64,000 nucleotides of DNA from Notospermus geniculatus (Eukaryota > Nemertea > Pilidiophora > Heteronemertea > Lineidae). A program made the translations under genes and the position numbers. Shown piece by piece: positions 33,270 to 43,560 of the stretch (positions within the stretch are counted from its first letter, which is position 1; each line of letters opens with the position of its first letter). The notes under the pieces were generated by a model. It made no database searches and was not told the DNA's origin. It saw only the letters and a program-made list of their open reading frames with translations. The stretch is from assembly GCA_002633025.1 (NCBI GenBank), contig NMRB01000410.1, positions 76,251 to 140,250 on the forward strand. Reading direction: 5' to 3'.

Positions 33270-33656
33270 TAGTCTGGTTCCCTGACCTGCTGTATGATGG
33301 CGCTGACTGATGGTGCGATACAGAGGTCAGGCAGGCGCCGCGTCGATACTGAGCTAAAATGTCAAAATGCCGGGTGTTCTTTATGTTTTCGGTGCACCAG
33401 TATCAGCTCTGCCTCTGCATCGTCCTGTACAGGTATCGCAAGAGAAATAATCCCGAAGTTGTAGGGTCAAAAGGCTGCACAATCGGCTTGATGTTCGATG
33501 TAGCGAAACATCCTGTTACTAAGTGACGTCACAGCAAAATTGTCAGGATCTTGACAATTTTAGATCACGTGATCAGTATTAACGGTGGCGCCTGCCTGAC
33601 CTCTGTATCGCACCATCAGTCAGCGCCACCATTCAGCAGGTCAGGGAACCAGACTA
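33270..33656. mobile_element. 387-bp fold-back DNA element with 9-bp TSD
   Basis: ATCTACTTG is duplicated at 33261-33269 and 33657-33665. The termini TAGTCTGGTTCC...GGAACCAGACTA are perfect. The corresponding site after lectin gene 3 (~42406) is empty. The TSD length fits MULE-type elements. Confidence 0.9.
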
Positions 33657-33723
33657 ATCTACTTGAAATTGTGAGCCGTTCCAGCAAATCCCCGCCAACG
33701 TTCATTTCAGCTATTGTGCTATA

Positions 33724-33896
33724 GAGGCTATGCACGTGACGTCATCAGCGAGGTGACGCCATGTTGGATGGAACGTCGTGACATGCTGACGCAGTGCATC
33801 TGACCACGTGCTCCGTCCATTTTCCATCCAACACGTGGCGTCATGCCTATTGATGACGTCATTTGATGACGTCAGTGCATAGCCTCTATATAAGGA
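33724..33896. mobile_element. 173-bp MITE with TATA duplication
   Basis: GAGGCTATGCAC...GTGCATAGCCTC ends, with TATA on each side (33720-33723, 33897-33900). Gene 3's flank (~42470) has the uninterrupted GCTGTATAAGGAC. A TA-targeting element is likely. Confidence 0.85.
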
Positions 33897-33990
33897 CATT
33901 AACCCTTTCCTGGGTTGCGACAAGCGCCTACTTTTGCTGGAGCGGGTCGCAATTCATCAGCAAATTGTAGAATTTAGATCGTACATGTAC

Positions 33991-34422
33991 ACCCTTAATC
34001 AAAAGTAAATGCACAGCAAATAAACTTAAATATTTCCCAAAATCTTCAGCGGATCAACCTTTGCTTTTCACAAGTGACGCCGTGAAACGATCAGATGATC
34101 AGACCTAATGTCATAATAAATATCTCTTGTAGACAAAACGCGACGGGCTCCCAATAGACGTGTGAAGTATTGCTAGTTATAGTCTCGTTAATCACGGTGG
34201 TAAAAAGACGGGGACGTTAGGAGAGATTCTTTGAGAAACGGTTTGGAAAACAAGCTAATAGAATGACGTATTGTACACACAATTCATTGAGATAAACGCA
34301 AATGTTGCCGTAACCATGGGAGGTCCGCTTCTAGCGAACACGATTCGGAGAATTTTGATCATAACTCACTCTGTATTTGTGAATGTTGAGAGATTTAAAC
34401 ATCGCAATTCGTAAAATAGTAC
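33991..34422. other. Spacer between duplication units
   Basis: Unique-looking sequence not shared with unit B's downstream flank. No gene seen. Confidence 0.4.
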
Positions 34423-34560
34423 GGAGGTTTAGAAATCAAACGATAAACGTAAACTTTACGACAACGCTATTTTTCATACTACACACATTAACTAGATTTT
34501 ATAATGCATTTCCGTTACAAAAATAACGTTTACGTTTATCGTTTGATTTCTAAACCTCCC
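34423..34560. mobile_element. 138-bp fold-back element at duplication boundary
   Basis: GGAGGTTTAGAAATCAAACG pairs with CGTTTGATTTCTAAACCTCC. It abuts the start of duplication unit B exactly, so it may mark the breakpoint. Confidence 0.8.
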
Positions 34561-35852
34561 TAATATTATGTACCAGGCGGACGTTTCTCTACTGCCACTG
34601 ACTCACTGCCACTGCCACTGCCACTGTACTGACTCATTGCCACTGCCGCTGACTCACTGCCACTGAAACTGCACAGACTCACTGCCACTGCCACTGAAAA
34701 AAAGATCTAAAATGCCAGTTAAACTTGTCAGTACTAGACATGATTTTGATGGGAACATGTAGGTAGGGTTACATCAAACAAATATATTTTTAAGGATGGC
34801 CTGATTTTGACATCCGAGACATCGCTGATTATTGACGAGTTTGGATATTTTCGATATCCTTCTTGCCAGTTTGTGAAATTCCTGATATTCGAATCGATTA
34901 TCGAATCAGATATTTCGACCTGCTAAGAAAAAGCGAATTGAAATCGAATCTTTTTGTCATAAAAGTATTTTTCTTTGTCACATTTCAATACTTGGTATTT
35001 GTACAGACGAGAAGTAGTCGTTATTTTTTTTCTAAATTGGCAATTTACGATGCAGTATCATATTGATATTTTGGGATGGATTTCACCACGAAAAAAGTAA
35101 CTATTGGCAAACTTGGGTTGTTCAATTTAATCCAATAGTGTTGGATATCAAGTAGGCGTTAAGTCTGGACAATAATTTCTTGTATAAGATACTGATATAT
35201 ACTACAATATAGTAGAGAGATTTAGACCTATCAGGGAGACTAACGTTAAGCATTGTTTAGCGTAACTGTCGCAAATATTGCCACTTTAATTTGTTGACAG
35301 CCGGCGCCACCGGCGGTGATTGCATTATTCTCCAATACCGTAGTTTTGCCTTTCGCCCAGTGTTGAAGAATGTGTGATTACAATACAATGCATAGATGGA
35401 TAACCTACCTAGGCCCACTTCGGCCTACGAACGTTTAGCGATCGCACACCTGTTGTTCGAGTATACCGTAGGCTTAAAATTGACCAAACGAATCTTGCTC
35501 CCGAACACTTTCCATGGGGACATTCGTTCCTTACACACCAGTTTGATACAGAGCAATGACCCAGAAAAAGCACCTGGTACCTGCCCTTGAAATCTATTTA
35601 TAGCCCAGGCTATTGGCAGCCCTTGGCTAAGTCTGACCCCGTACGTGACGAAGTCCCTAAAAGACCTTATCGCCCGCTTCCTATCGGCAATTACTCGCCA
35701 AGTGCAACAATCGTCGTTGCTATAATGGTCATGCATGTTTAGAATGTTGTCGGCCAAGTATTGATGTTACCGCTAGCACAACTCGTGTGTGCAAGAAGGA
35801 GGTTCTCTCCGCAGAACATGCCTGAGGATTAGGAAATTATTTGAGTAAAAGC

Positions 35853-35992
35853 GGTGACAGACTGGCGCGTAAGCAACGCGTCGGGAAAGGTTCAACCAAT
35901 CAGGGAGGCGGTAACACGGACCGAAACACCTACCCAAGAATCTGATTGGTGGAACGCCTGCACGACGCGTCGCGTACGCGCCAGTCTGTCAC
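35853..35992. mobile_element. Fold-back element (unit B copy)
   Basis: Counterpart of 29300-29439 with few differences. Confidence 0.75.
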
Positions 35993-36172
35993 AGGTGTAA
36001 TGTTTTTCAGTGTGGCCATTTTTTCTGTGCGACTCTCATTGTTTGGAACACACTGGGAAACCGACTCACTGGTCTCTGTGTCGCTCACCATTGTCAAGTC
36101 GCGCCTTAATTCCGTCAATCTATTGTAATCACACACTGGCACACGGGTCACACTGAAAAACGTTACACCGGG
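35992..36172. mobile_element. GGTGTAACGTTTTTCAGTG element (unit B copy)
   Basis: Counterpart of 29438-29622. Small indels distinguish the copies (CTCACCATTG versus CTCATTG). Confidence 0.75.
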
Positions 36173-36710
36173 CTTAAGATTAGTTGCTAGATTACAGAAT
36201 GGGTTAATGCATTTGGTTGACGTCTTTTGTTTTTTACTTGTTAATGCTTTAGGTAAAAAAAGTCCGAAAGTTCCATAAATTTTTGTGCGACTACCCAGTA
36301 CAGATATCTTGGCCGCCTAATTTCGGTTTTTTCACTCGAGAGTAGCGATTACAGCGTTGGAATAATTTTTAACCAGAGAACTGTAATACGATATTAAAAC
36401 TTTTCTTACCAAACTAGCGTTTAATATTCGCTTATTGGCCATCTCTCTTGCTTTATGGGAAATTACTGGTTGATTTAAAAAGCATTCATGGTTTTCCTGT
36501 TGGTAGAATGGCACGTGGAAGATCGGTGACAAAGAGACATGCCAACCTTTGCTGTACACATCGACCTTAATGAAAATCTAGATTGGTTCATCGCGGCCGC
36601 TGATTAAATCGATTGCCGAGTGTTGCGGCACGAAATCGTGTTTGAATTTCTTTCGTCGTCCGCTGTGTGACTTGATTAGAGTGGCTTCGTGTCCTTTCTG
36701 TAGCGATTGT

Positions 36711-36896
36711 GGTTCCAGATCTCACCGCTAGGATCAAATACTGAGTTCGGTGCGGCAGCGCCTGTCGTCAACGATCACGTGATCTCTGAAAAGCGCGTTG
36801 ATTGGTTGCTCTCATTGAACAAAAGAGCGATCCTTTACATCAGCCAATCAACGACAGGCTCTACCGATTTATTCCTACCGGTGAGATCGGAAACCA
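36711..36896. mobile_element. Fold-back element (unit B copy)
   Basis: Counterpart of 30143-30329. Confidence 0.65.
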
Positions 36897-36957
36897 ATCT
36901 TTTCCTTCTGTACAGTTACGGGGGGGGGGGCTCGCTTCGTTAAAAAATGGCGTAAAG

Positions 36958-37447
36958 GGAGGGCAGTGCAGTGGTTAAGCGTCGAAGACGAGACCGAAAG
37001 TCCGCGGGTTCGACACCCGGCCAAGTTGTTTAGCCTGTGCAGAGTCGTTCAAACAGGCGCAAAGCCAGGGCATTGGCCCTGGGGCCGGTTGCACAAAACG
37101 CACGAGAGCGCTAACTTGGTGTTAGCGCTAACTTTACGTTAGATGACGTAAAAATCCCTTGTCTTTTTACGTCATTTAACATAAAGTTAGCGCTAACACC
37201 AAGTTAGCACTAACATGAGTTTTGTGCAACCCAGCCCTGGTAAGTATGGAAGAGGCCATTTTAAGCTACCCCGGTACTCCTGTTCTTCACTTGGATGGAG
37301 TCTTTTACTTTCCCTCAGTTGCAAAGGCAGGTACAAGGCACTACTACGTCTTGCTGTCGCATGCGACGGGATTACAAGCACTGCTATCGCGGCCAAGTCG
37401 TCACTTTGTTTCCTCAACTGGTCTAAAGGACCAATACAAGTGAGCGT
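36958..37447 (+). mobile_element. tRNA-headed SINE with MITE (unit B copy)
   Basis: Counterpart of 30389-30880. The MITE sits at 37083-37233 with the same GCCCTGG duplication. Confidence 0.65.
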
Positions 37448-37538
37448 TGAATGAGCTGCCCTTGTGCTCCCAAGAATTGTGAGACTACTGTATAACAGTG
37501 TAAATCTCCATTCGACAAGTCTCAAATATGGCCTCTGG

Positions 37539-37940
37539 CGCCGAATCGGTTAATGTCGTCCTGGGTAACAGAAATATACCCAGGTTCAATGTCGTCCCGA
37601 TCTGCGTGTTCATCTACGTCCGCATCGACATTACATCAGCCGTGCTGCGAGTACTATTGCGGATTTGAGTGGCAATAAACGGCACGAAAAATTCGCTGAT
37701 GAATGTCGGTACGATATATCAAAATGGTGCCCGTCGTGTACGGCGCTACAGCGATGTTTTTCGACTTGTCATGCTTGTGCATGGTCATGGCAAGAACAAT
37801 CTCGTCTTCAGGTGCTGTATCCAATCCTCGGTATACTTTTGTCGATCGAACTTCATGTATACCCAGGGTATAGTTTTGTGGGACGACATTGAACCTGGGT
37901 ATATTTCTGTTATACCCAGGACGACATTAACCGATTCGGC
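37539..37940. mobile_element. 402-bp fold-back DNA element only in unit B
   Basis: CGCCGAATCGG...CCGATTCGGC ends, with GCCTCTGG on both sides (37531-37538, 37941-37948). Unit A has a single GCCTCTGG at ~30963, the empty site. It shares GTCGTCCTGGGTA with the 9-bp-TSD family. Inserted after the duplication. Confidence 0.88.
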
Positions 37941-38573
37941 GCCTCTGGTTCTTACTGATGCTGATGAGAGAGGCCGAAACAGAGGCCAAAAAATATCGCA
38001 AACGAATATACTCTGTGACTTGTTTGTCCATGAACCCTCATATCGTTGCATCTTCCGAACAACAATGAACAACCTGGGCTCGTTAGGCGTACCAACCCCC
38101 AGGCAACTAATCACGCTCCAAATATGACTAGATAACAATGTATATTATAGTACGATAGGATTGCAAATTGCCATGTTGTTTTAAAGGCAGTCCGGGCACA
38201 TCGCAGTCTGCACGTGTTGGTGTCTCGAGCCAACACCGGTTGTGGGTAAACATCATCCTGAGAATCTCAGGTCGGTCGTACCCTCCCTCAATGCGAAAGG
38301 AGCGAGCGCGAAGCCCAGGGATTCTCAGGATGGGTACACATGGACACTATGTACGGAAATCTCAATGAGATCGTCTCTGCAAACCATGCCCGTGAGGAAA
38401 AACCTCTGTGTGTTACTTCATCTCTGCACGTTTCCTGCCCCCGACACTGCTCACAGACGAGTGTTTCAATCTAGCAGCCTGGGCTTGGAAGAGGCTAGAA
38501 GAGGAAGGGTGATGTGTGCTACCAGGATTTGGTATCCAACATAGACCACAACAAACGACACACAGAATGATAG

Positions 38574-38581
38574 TACATGTA
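38574..38581. other. TACATGTA present in unit B, TA in unit A
   Basis: GATAGTACATGTAAAAGTAAAG here versus GATAGTAAAAGTAAAG at ~31492. In this pair the longer form is in unit B, the reverse of 28746. Confidence 0.85.
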
Positions 38582-38749
38582 AAAGTAAAGTCGTCTCCGA
38601 ATTTCGCAAATTTTCGACCCCAACTGGGGTCTTCCTCACAAGGCACTTTCCAGTTCCTAGTTCTGGGATCTCTCTGCTAGAAAGTGCCTGAGTAAGACCC
38701 CGGTTGGGGTCGAAAAATTGCGAAATTCGGTGACGACTTTACTTTTACT
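38575..38749. mobile_element. GACCCC hairpin fold-back element (unit B copy)
   Basis: A fuller copy than 31497-31639. Both ends retain CGAATTTCGCAAATTTTCG-type arms. Confidence 0.7.
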
Positions 38750-38969
38750 ATCTACCAGGTTTTGAAGTGCATGAGATAAGATGTTCTCACAGAGACATGC
38801 AGGAATCTGTATGTGTGTTGCCTGCTTTAGGGCTCTTTCATCCATAAATCGTCATTATACAAGTCAAATGTTTTGACTCAAGTGTAGGAAGACACGGACC
38901 CTCCCGAACCATTTTTTCAAGTGTCGATACAACAGAACATGACTTACTTGTTCGTGACTTCACTATCAG

Positions 38970-39280
38970 TCATGAGATCATCAAATTATGATCACGCCAT
39001 CTGGACTTTTGAACATGAGCAGGATAAGTCGTACATGTCGAATCAATTACATGAAGTGGATGCCACCGATATCTAGTCACGAGAATTGGTCGCGGATGCT
39101 GTGGACATGCTCGTTTATGACGTACACGAGCCTCGTCCGTATGTAATGTAAATTGAACCACCGTATGGTCCTCTTAACAGAGTGACTGCAGTATATCTTA
39201 AGTGGAAGGATAAAGTGACATATTCGTGAACAGATCGGCTCTATAGACGCCCGGGTATAGACGTCTTTCGCAAAATCACG
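38970..39280 (+). promoter_or_regulatory. Conserved promoter-proximal block of lectin gene 2
   Basis: Homologous to the block before genes 1 and 3. CATATTC lies ~55 bp before the ATG. GTATATC at ~39191 is another TATA-like candidate. Confidence 0.45.
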
Positions 39281-40297
39281 ATGGCCAGCCTTGCTGTGTT
39301 TTGGTTGCTTCTCTCCTTGTTGGTGGGACTTGTTTCGTCTTCGGTAACTTTGGACTGGAAACCTTTCCACCGTTCTATTTTTGACCGATGGGTAGGCCGC
39401 AGCAATAAGAACACGGAGTATGCACTCGTGATAAAGACGGACAATTCGAAGGGCTATACCTGGTATGGTGGCCAGGATATCTGCATGTCACATGGCGGCG
39501 ACTTGCTTTCACTGGAAATCGGTGAGTTAAGTGGCGTCCCCTACTACACGATGCCTGGAGCCTCGGGACGTCCCGTGTGGACTGGTATGAACAGATTAGA
39601 ACAGCTGAACAGGTGGACGTGGTCCGACGGGGTGGAGGGCACGGGTTACGGAGCAAAACTCGGACTTGAAAGGCCAAATTTGAAATGTGCAGTTGCGACT
39701 CTGTGGCCAAGTAACAATAGTACTGTGACTCTCTCCTTCCGTAGCTCTTGGCAACCTTTCCACTGCGGCAGCGAGAAGCCGGGCTTCATCTGTAAAAGAA
39801 AGAGAGGGGTGACCACGCCCAAGACCAGACCCGCCACGGCTAAAGTCAATAGCAGTTGTCCGGATGGATGGCGCGACTCCGGTAGTAACAGATGCTATAA
39901 GGTTTATGGACACTCGACTGGACTGGACTGGACGATGGCAGAGGCCACGTGCCTGTCTCTTCCGTATTACAAACCCAACCTGGCTTGTGCGAATTCGCTA
40001 AAGGAGATTGACACCCTTGCACGACTGGTCACTAGTCCGACTCCGGGGAGATTCTGGTTCGGTTTGTTCCGGGAGAACGTGACGAAACCATGGATGTGGG
40101 CGGATAATACCAGGTTCGATATGAACTTCACCAATTTCCACAAATATTTTCAACACGACATGGATTACGGTGGAGGTGTGGTCGACAACAGAGCCAGACC
40201 GAGAGGATCATGGGATACGGTGACTGACAAGGATGGTCTTCGCTCGAAGGTCACCAAGTACATTTGCCAGATTGAGAAAGATCCAAATGACGAATGA
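39281..40297 (+). CDS. Secreted two-domain C-type-lectin-like protein 2
   Basis: A single-exon paralogue of 338 codons with the same signal peptide, two CTLDs and KRKR linker as gene 1. CTLD2 and the segments around each cysteine are nearly identical to gene 1. Three windows differ by in-frame indels and many substitutions: after the signal peptide, the GEL...MPG loop, and the loop between C2 and C3 of CTLD1, which here carries NNST. Cys125 of gene 1 is replaced by Tyr. No transmembrane segment or anchor is seen, so it is secreted. The gene sits at the end of duplication unit B with the same spacing to the upstream repeats. Confidence 0.9.
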   Translation: MASLAVFWLLLSLLVGLVSSSVTLDWKPFHRSIFDRWVGRSNKNTEYALVIKTDNSKGYTWYGGQDICMSHGGDLLSLEIGELSGVPYYTMPGASGRPVWTGMNRLEQLNRWTWSDGVEGTGYGAKLGLERPNLKCAVATLWPSNNSTVTLSFRSSWQPFHCGSEKPGFICKRKRGVTTPKTRPATAKVNSSCPDGWRDSGSNRCYKVYGHSTGLDWTMAEATCLSLPYYKPNLACANSLKEIDTLARLVTSPTPGRFWFGLFRENVTKPWMWADNTRFDMNFTNFHKYFQHDMDYGGGVVDNRARPRGSWDTVTDKDGLRSKVTKYICQIEKDPNDE

Positions 40298-41009
40298 AGC
40301 GAGTTGAACTCACTGTATATTCAAGAAAGACAAGGCACAAGCTGAAAATGCATGAAAAACGATTGATCCTACCAAAAATTTATAACGTGCTGTAGGCCTG
40401 CTTGAAATTTTGAGCCGCTCCAGCAAAAGCAGGCGTTTGTCGCATGTAATCATCATTGGTCATCAGTTTACTCAACTATTATCACTGCTGTCCACTCCTC
40501 TTGTAAACCCGCGCCAACGTACGTTTCAGCTGTTGTTCTGTAAAAAGGCCGTTAACCCTTTCCTCGGTTGCGACAAGTGCCTTCTTTTGGTGAAGTGGGT
40601 CACATTATTATCAGCGAGTTGTAGAAAATTTAGATGGTAGTGAATCTAGAGACACGTGTATAGCACGATTTCTTCCTATCGTCATATTCCTGGGATAGGA
40701 TAGGGTACTATCCTGGACTTTATGCAGAACAGATTTTGGAGTGCGTGAGATAAGATGTTCTCACAGAGACATACGTGATTATTCATGTATGTTTGCTGCC
40801 AGCTTTAGGACACTTTCATTCATAAATCCTTATTGAAAGGTTTTGCAAGTTCTGGAAGTTGACTTCTTGACATTTATCACCTTGTGTGTCAATTTTTGTG
40901 CTCTCTTCTTTGGATATTGAAAGGTTTTTGACCGAAATATAGTGAGAGACGTACCCTCTCCTGAACAAGATTTTTAAGTAGACATGAGTTAGGCCTGCTT
41001 GTTCTTGAC

Positions 41010-41279
41010 TTCACTATCAGTCATGAGATCATCAAATTATTATCACACCATCCGGGATGAGACGTACTTGTCGAATCAATTACATGAAGTGGATGCGGCC
41101 GATATCTAGTCACGAGAATTGAAGTCCGGATGCTGTGAACATGTTCTTTGATGAAGTACACAAGTCGTCCGTATGTTGTAACGGAAAGTGTGACCCACCG
41201 GACGGCAGTGTAATTAAGAGGAAAAAGTGATATATTCTTGACCAGCCCGGCTCCGAAGACGTCTTTCGCAAAAGTCACG
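41010..41279 (+). promoter_or_regulatory. Conserved promoter-proximal block of lectin gene 3
   Basis: Closely matches the block before gene 1 (GAAGTCCGGATGCTGTGAAC, TGTTGTAACGGAAAGTGTG). GATATATTC lies ~47 bp before the ATG. Confidence 0.5.
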
Positions 41280-42308
41280 ATGACCGGCCTAGCTGTTTTT
41301 TGGTTGCTTCTCTCCTTGTTGGTGGGACTCGTTTCGTCTTCGGTAACTTTGAACTGGAAACCTCCCTGGCGTTCTTATTGGGACAAATTGAATAAACGCA
41401 AGGGTTTGGACGTGGAGTATGCACTCGTGATGAAGACGAACAATTCGAAGGGCTATACCTGGTATGATGGCCGGGATATCTGCATGTCACATGGCGGCGA
41501 CTTGCTTTCACTGGTAACCGGTGAGTTACGTTATGGCGTATCCTACTTCACGATGCCTGCTGGAGCCGGGGAACGTCCCGTGTGGACTGGTATGAACAGA
41601 TTAGAACAGCTGAACAGGTGGACGTGGTCCGACGGGGTGGAGGACACGGGTTACGGAGCAAAACTCGGACTTGAAAAGCCAAATTTGAAATGTGCAGTTG
41701 CGACTCTGCTGGCATCTCGGATCTATAATTCCAGTATGACTCTCTTCGCCTCTAGCTCTTGGCAACCTTTCCACTGCGGCAGCGAGAAGCCGGGCTTCAT
41801 CTGTAAAAGAAAGAGAGGGGTGACCACGCCTAAGACCAGACCCGTCACGGCTAAAGTCAATAGTAGTTGTCCGGATGGATGGCGCGACTCCGGTAGTAGC
41901 AGATGCTATAAGGTTTATGGACATTCGACTGGACTGGACTGGACGACGGCAGAGGCCACGTGCCTGTCTCTTCCGTATTACAAAGCCAACCTGGCTTGTG
42001 CGAATTCGCTAAAGGAGATTGACACCCTTGCACGACTGGTCACTAGTCCGACTCCGGGGAGATTCTGGTTCGGTTTGTTCCGGGAGGACGTGAGGAAACC
42101 ATGGATGTGGGCCGATAATACCACGTTCGATATGGACTTCACCTATTTCCACAAATATTTTCAACACGACATGGATTACGGCGGGGGTGTGGTCGACAAC
42201 AGGGCCAGACCGAGAGGATCATGGGATACGGTGACTGACAAGGATGGTCTTCGCTCGAAGGTCACCAAGTACATTTGCCAGACTGAGAAAGATCCAGATG
42301 ACGAATGA
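41280..42308 (+). CDS. Secreted two-domain C-type-lectin-like protein 3
   Basis: A single-exon paralogue of 342 codons. The ATG at 41280 aligns with the start codons of genes 1 and 2, and the upstream in-frame extension is 5' UTR. Signal peptide, CTLD1, KRKRGVTTPK linker and CTLD2 are as in the other copies. The variable loops are again different (PPWRSYWDKLNKRKG; RYGVSYFTMPAGAGE; LASRIYNSSMTLFASSS), with sequon NSS in the C2-C3 loop. Cys125 is Tyr. The downstream 3' flank matches gene 1 after removal of two elements. The function is inferred to be ligand recognition. Loss of canonical calcium residues makes classical sugar binding doubtful. Confidence 0.9.
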   Translation: MTGLAVFWLLLSLLVGLVSSSVTLNWKPPWRSYWDKLNKRKGLDVEYALVMKTNNSKGYTWYDGRDICMSHGGDLLSLVTGELRYGVSYFTMPAGAGERPVWTGMNRLEQLNRWTWSDGVEDTGYGAKLGLEKPNLKCAVATLLASRIYNSSMTLFASSSWQPFHCGSEKPGFICKRKRGVTTPKTRPVTAKVNSSCPDGWRDSGSSRCYKVYGHSTGLDWTTAEATCLSLPYYKANLACANSLKEIDTLARLVTSPTPGRFWFGLFREDVRKPWMWADNTTFDMDFTYFHKYFQHDMDYGGGVVDNRARPRGSWDTVTDKDGLRSKVTKYICQTEKDPDDE

Positions 42309-43065
42309 AGCGAGTTGAACTCACTGTATATTCAAGAAAGACAAGGCACAGCATAAAAATACTTGAAAAAAGATTGATCCTATCCAAAAATTTATAACTT
42401 GTATAGACCTACTTGAAATTGTGAGCCGTTCCAGCAAATCCCCGCCAACGTTCATTTCAGCTATTGTGCTGTATAAGGACGTTAACCCACGAAAGGGTTG
42501 CGACAAGCGCCTACTTTTGCTGGAGCGGGTCGCAATTCATCAGCAGACTGTAGAATTATAGATCGTACATTCATGTAGTGACATTGAAAAGGCCTGATAC
42601 GGTCGCAGCGACATCTTTCCGTGGAGAAGTGCCGATAACCTCATTTATCAGCGAATTGTACGTTCATGTATGAGTGACTCTAGAGACACGTGTATAGCAT
42701 CAACTTCCTCCTAGCGTCATATTTCTAGGATAGGGGAGGGTATATCCTGGACATTTTAGTGTAAAGTGGGCCACACACGATCAATATTATTGCACAGTAT
42801 GGGGTCCAAAATAGGGGCATGTACAGGCATTGACAGATGTTTATCTACACTTGATATCTTGAATATTTCAAATACTACCTAACCAATTTTGACACGGTTT
42901 GTTACATATGAAAGGAGAACCTGTTGGTCATATTTCTCCATCACAATTTTGGAAATTTCGAAATATCAAAATTATGTAATAGCATATCAGAAAAAAACTT
43001 GAAAATCAACTTCTTTTATTTTGTAATTATATTTTCATTTTTATAGTAGTTCTGACAGAATGGAA

Positions 43066-43485
43066 GTTTCTGAGGATTTTGGTCCTAGTTTCATCATAAT
43101 CTGTCGAGTGGTTGCTGAGATATTTGAGATTATCAAAATTTTGATAATTTGAGATTTTCGCGTTTTTTCAAGAAATTTTCATACCAATAGATAAAGCTAA
43201 CATCAGATTATAGGTTTACCTTATTTTGAAACCTTTGAGGGTTAACTGGGCAGAAATATCGCAATATCAAAATGTTGATATTTTGAAAAATATGCATAAA
43301 TTCTAACCAGTTTATGCGAATCATCCAAAATTTCGTAATTTTATGATTTGAGGTCGGCTCTATCTACTGACATCAGCATTTTGTAAAAAATCATGAAAAT
43401 CTCAAATTATCAAAAATTTGATAATCTCAAAGTATCTCAGCAACCACTCGACAGATTATGATGAAACTAGGACCAAAATCCTCCA
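43066..43485. mobile_element. 420-bp fold-back element, left copy only
   Basis: ACTAGGACCAAAATCCTCC at the right pairs with GGATTTTGGTCCTAGT at the left. The inner arms (AATTTGAGATTTTC / GAAAATCTCAAATT) are A/T-rich. Confidence 0.75.
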
Positions 43486-43524
43486 TTTCTGAGGATAACA
43501 GAGCTATTTTCAGCACAATTAGTG

Positions 43525-43560
43525 TTCCATGAGCTATTTTCAGCACAATTAGTGTTCCAT
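43525..43560. repeat. 30-bp direct tandem duplication (second unit)
   Basis: GAGCTATTTTCAGCACAATT and the following 10 bp are repeated twice in succession from ~43500, with no differences. Confidence 0.8.

Larger units (their letters stand above)
28044..33990. repeat. ~6-kb segmental duplication unit A (with lectin gene 1)
   Basis: Collinear with 34557-40660, from TAATATTATGTACCAGGCGG through to the lectin 3' flank. The non-coding part is close to identical except for element insertions and short indels. Confidence 0.9.
34557..40660. repeat. ~6-kb segmental duplication unit B (with lectin gene 2)
   Basis: Collinear with unit A. B carries an extra 402-bp element at 37539, a ~95-bp hairpin-bearing insert at ~38240-38335, and lacks the two elements 3' of lectin gene 1. 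Confidence 0.9.
40733..42560. repeat. Shorter third duplication unit (lectin gene 3)
   Basis: Starts near TTGGAGTGCGTGAGATAAGA, which matches 31654 and 38764. It contains only promoter, gene and 3' flank, and lacks the upstream repeat block of units A and B. Confidence 0.8.
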
